Positions 5,903 to 6,146 of a stretch of 6,146 nt of DNA are shown piece by piece. The notes below the pieces were generated by a model. The model was not told the origin of the DNA and did not search any database. It worked only from the letters and a program-made list of their open reading frames with translations. The stretch comes from Deltaproteobacteria bacterium. Its GTDB lineage: Bacteria; Desulfobacterota; Desulfobacteria; Desulfobacterales; JAUVVS01. Position 1 is the first letter of the stretch; every line of letters starts with the position of its first letter. The position numbers were made by a program, and so were the translations under genes. The stretch spans positions 1 through 6,146 of the forward strand of contig JAUVVS010000140.1 in assembly GCA_030604545.1 (NCBI GenBank), in the 5' to 3' direction.

Positions 5903-6146
5903 TCAAATATCCTCAATCACCTTCAAGGCCTTGCGGTACTCCGCCCACTGGCCGACATCTATCCAGGCCTTTTCGCTGACTGGATACACGCCGATTTGTC
6001 CCCCATTTTCCTTTATCTTGTCAATCAGGTGGGTAATGTGGAAGAGTTGATTGTCGGGAATCAGTTCAAGGACGTCTGGATTCAATACATACATCCCTGC
6101 ATTTACCAGAAAATTATATTCGGGTTTTTCTTCTATCCGCTCCAGA
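5903..6146 (-). CDS. Sugar-1-phosphate nucleotidyltransferase, C-terminal part (5' end outside window)
   Basis: Only the last 80 residues are in the window; the open frame runs off the edge at 6146 with no stop. The motif IEEKPEYNFLVNAGMYVLNP matches the central part of NTP_transferase (GlmU/RmlA/mannose-1-phosphate guanylyltransferase-like) enzymes, where EKP and the NAG-hYhh strand form part of the sugar-phosphate site. The end, WIDVGQWAEYRKAL, matches the usual D(I/V)GqwxxY closing motif. The family couples an NTP to a sugar 1-phosphate in the cytosol. The stop lies 1 bp before the cytidylyltransferase start, so the two are surely co-transcribed and probably translationally coupled. Such pairs are known in legionaminic-acid loci (PtmE with PtmB in Campylobacter), where the first enzyme makes a GDP-amino sugar. 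The substrate cannot be told from this fragment, and N-terminal CBS domains cannot be checked. Confidence 0.88.
   Translation of the reverse strand, partial: LERIEEKPEYNFLVNAGMYVLNPDVLELIPDNQLFHITHLIDKIKENGGQIGVYPVSEKAWIDVGQWAEYRKALKVIEDI
5911..5914 (-). promoter_or_regulatory. Ribosome binding site (GAGG) for the cytidylyltransferase
   Basis: GAGG on the minus strand lies 9 nt before the ATG at 5901-5899, inside the last codons of the upstream nucleotidyltransferase. It decides the start. An in-frame TTG at 5916-5914 overlaps this site, and its own nearest purine run (AAGG at 5923-5920) is only 3 nt away, too close to serve. Confidence 0.6.

Noticed and set aside
5902..5916. Five-codon N-terminal extension of the cytidylyltransferase from a TTG at 5916.
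   Set aside because: The TTG has no properly spaced ribosome site and would overlap the GAGG that serves the ATG at 5901; NeuA proteins normally begin shortly before the IIPARGGSKG loop.

Overview
The window holds part of a bacterial surface-polysaccharide (O-antigen or capsule type) biosynthesis locus. All genes lie on the minus strand, so transcription runs from high to low coordinates. Eight genes are visible and two of them are cut by the window edges. Gaps are at most 54 bp, one start/stop pair overlaps by 4 bp (at 70-73) and another is separated by 1 bp (near 5902). This fits a single operon with no visible internal terminator or strong promoter. No RNA gene, insertion sequence, CRISPR array or long repeat was seen. 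A Wzx-type flippase and a CMP-ulosonate synthetase suggest a Gram-negative host. A Desulfobacterota-like bacterium is possible, but that is only an impression from protein style and moderate GC, and nothing here fixes the taxon.

Layout in transcription order: (1) 6146-5903, the C-terminal end of a sugar-1-phosphate nucleotidyltransferase; (2) 5901-5179, a complete NeuA-family CMP-acylneuraminate (or legionaminate/pseudaminate-type) cytidylyltransferase; (3) 5124-3940, an AT-rich gene for an unrecognised 394-aa protein with GT-B-like HP and S/T motifs, probably a glycosyltransferase; (4) 3927-2398, a polytopic Wzx/MVF-type flippase; (5) 2353-1439, a D-2-hydroxyacid (3-phosphoglycerate-type) dehydrogenase; (6) 1389-727, a kynurenine-formamidase-like metal-dependent cyclase/hydrolase; (7) 708-70, a capped HAD phosphatase; (8) 73-1, the first 24 codons of a further gene, tentatively an HpcH/HpaI-type aldolase.

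The first four genes fit a familiar plan: activate a sugar precursor, make a CMP-linked nonulosonic-type sugar, transfer it, and flip the lipid-linked glycan. The last four are less expected. A 2-hydroxyacid dehydrogenase, a cyclase-fold hydrolase, a phosphatase and a possible pyruvate aldolase follow the flippase in one tight series. Together they could make or modify a 2-oxo/2-hydroxy acid, either an unusual ulosonic acid made by an aldolase route or an acidic substituent on the glycan. This pathway is inference. No NeuB- or KdsA-type synthase is visible inside the window, but one could lie just outside it.
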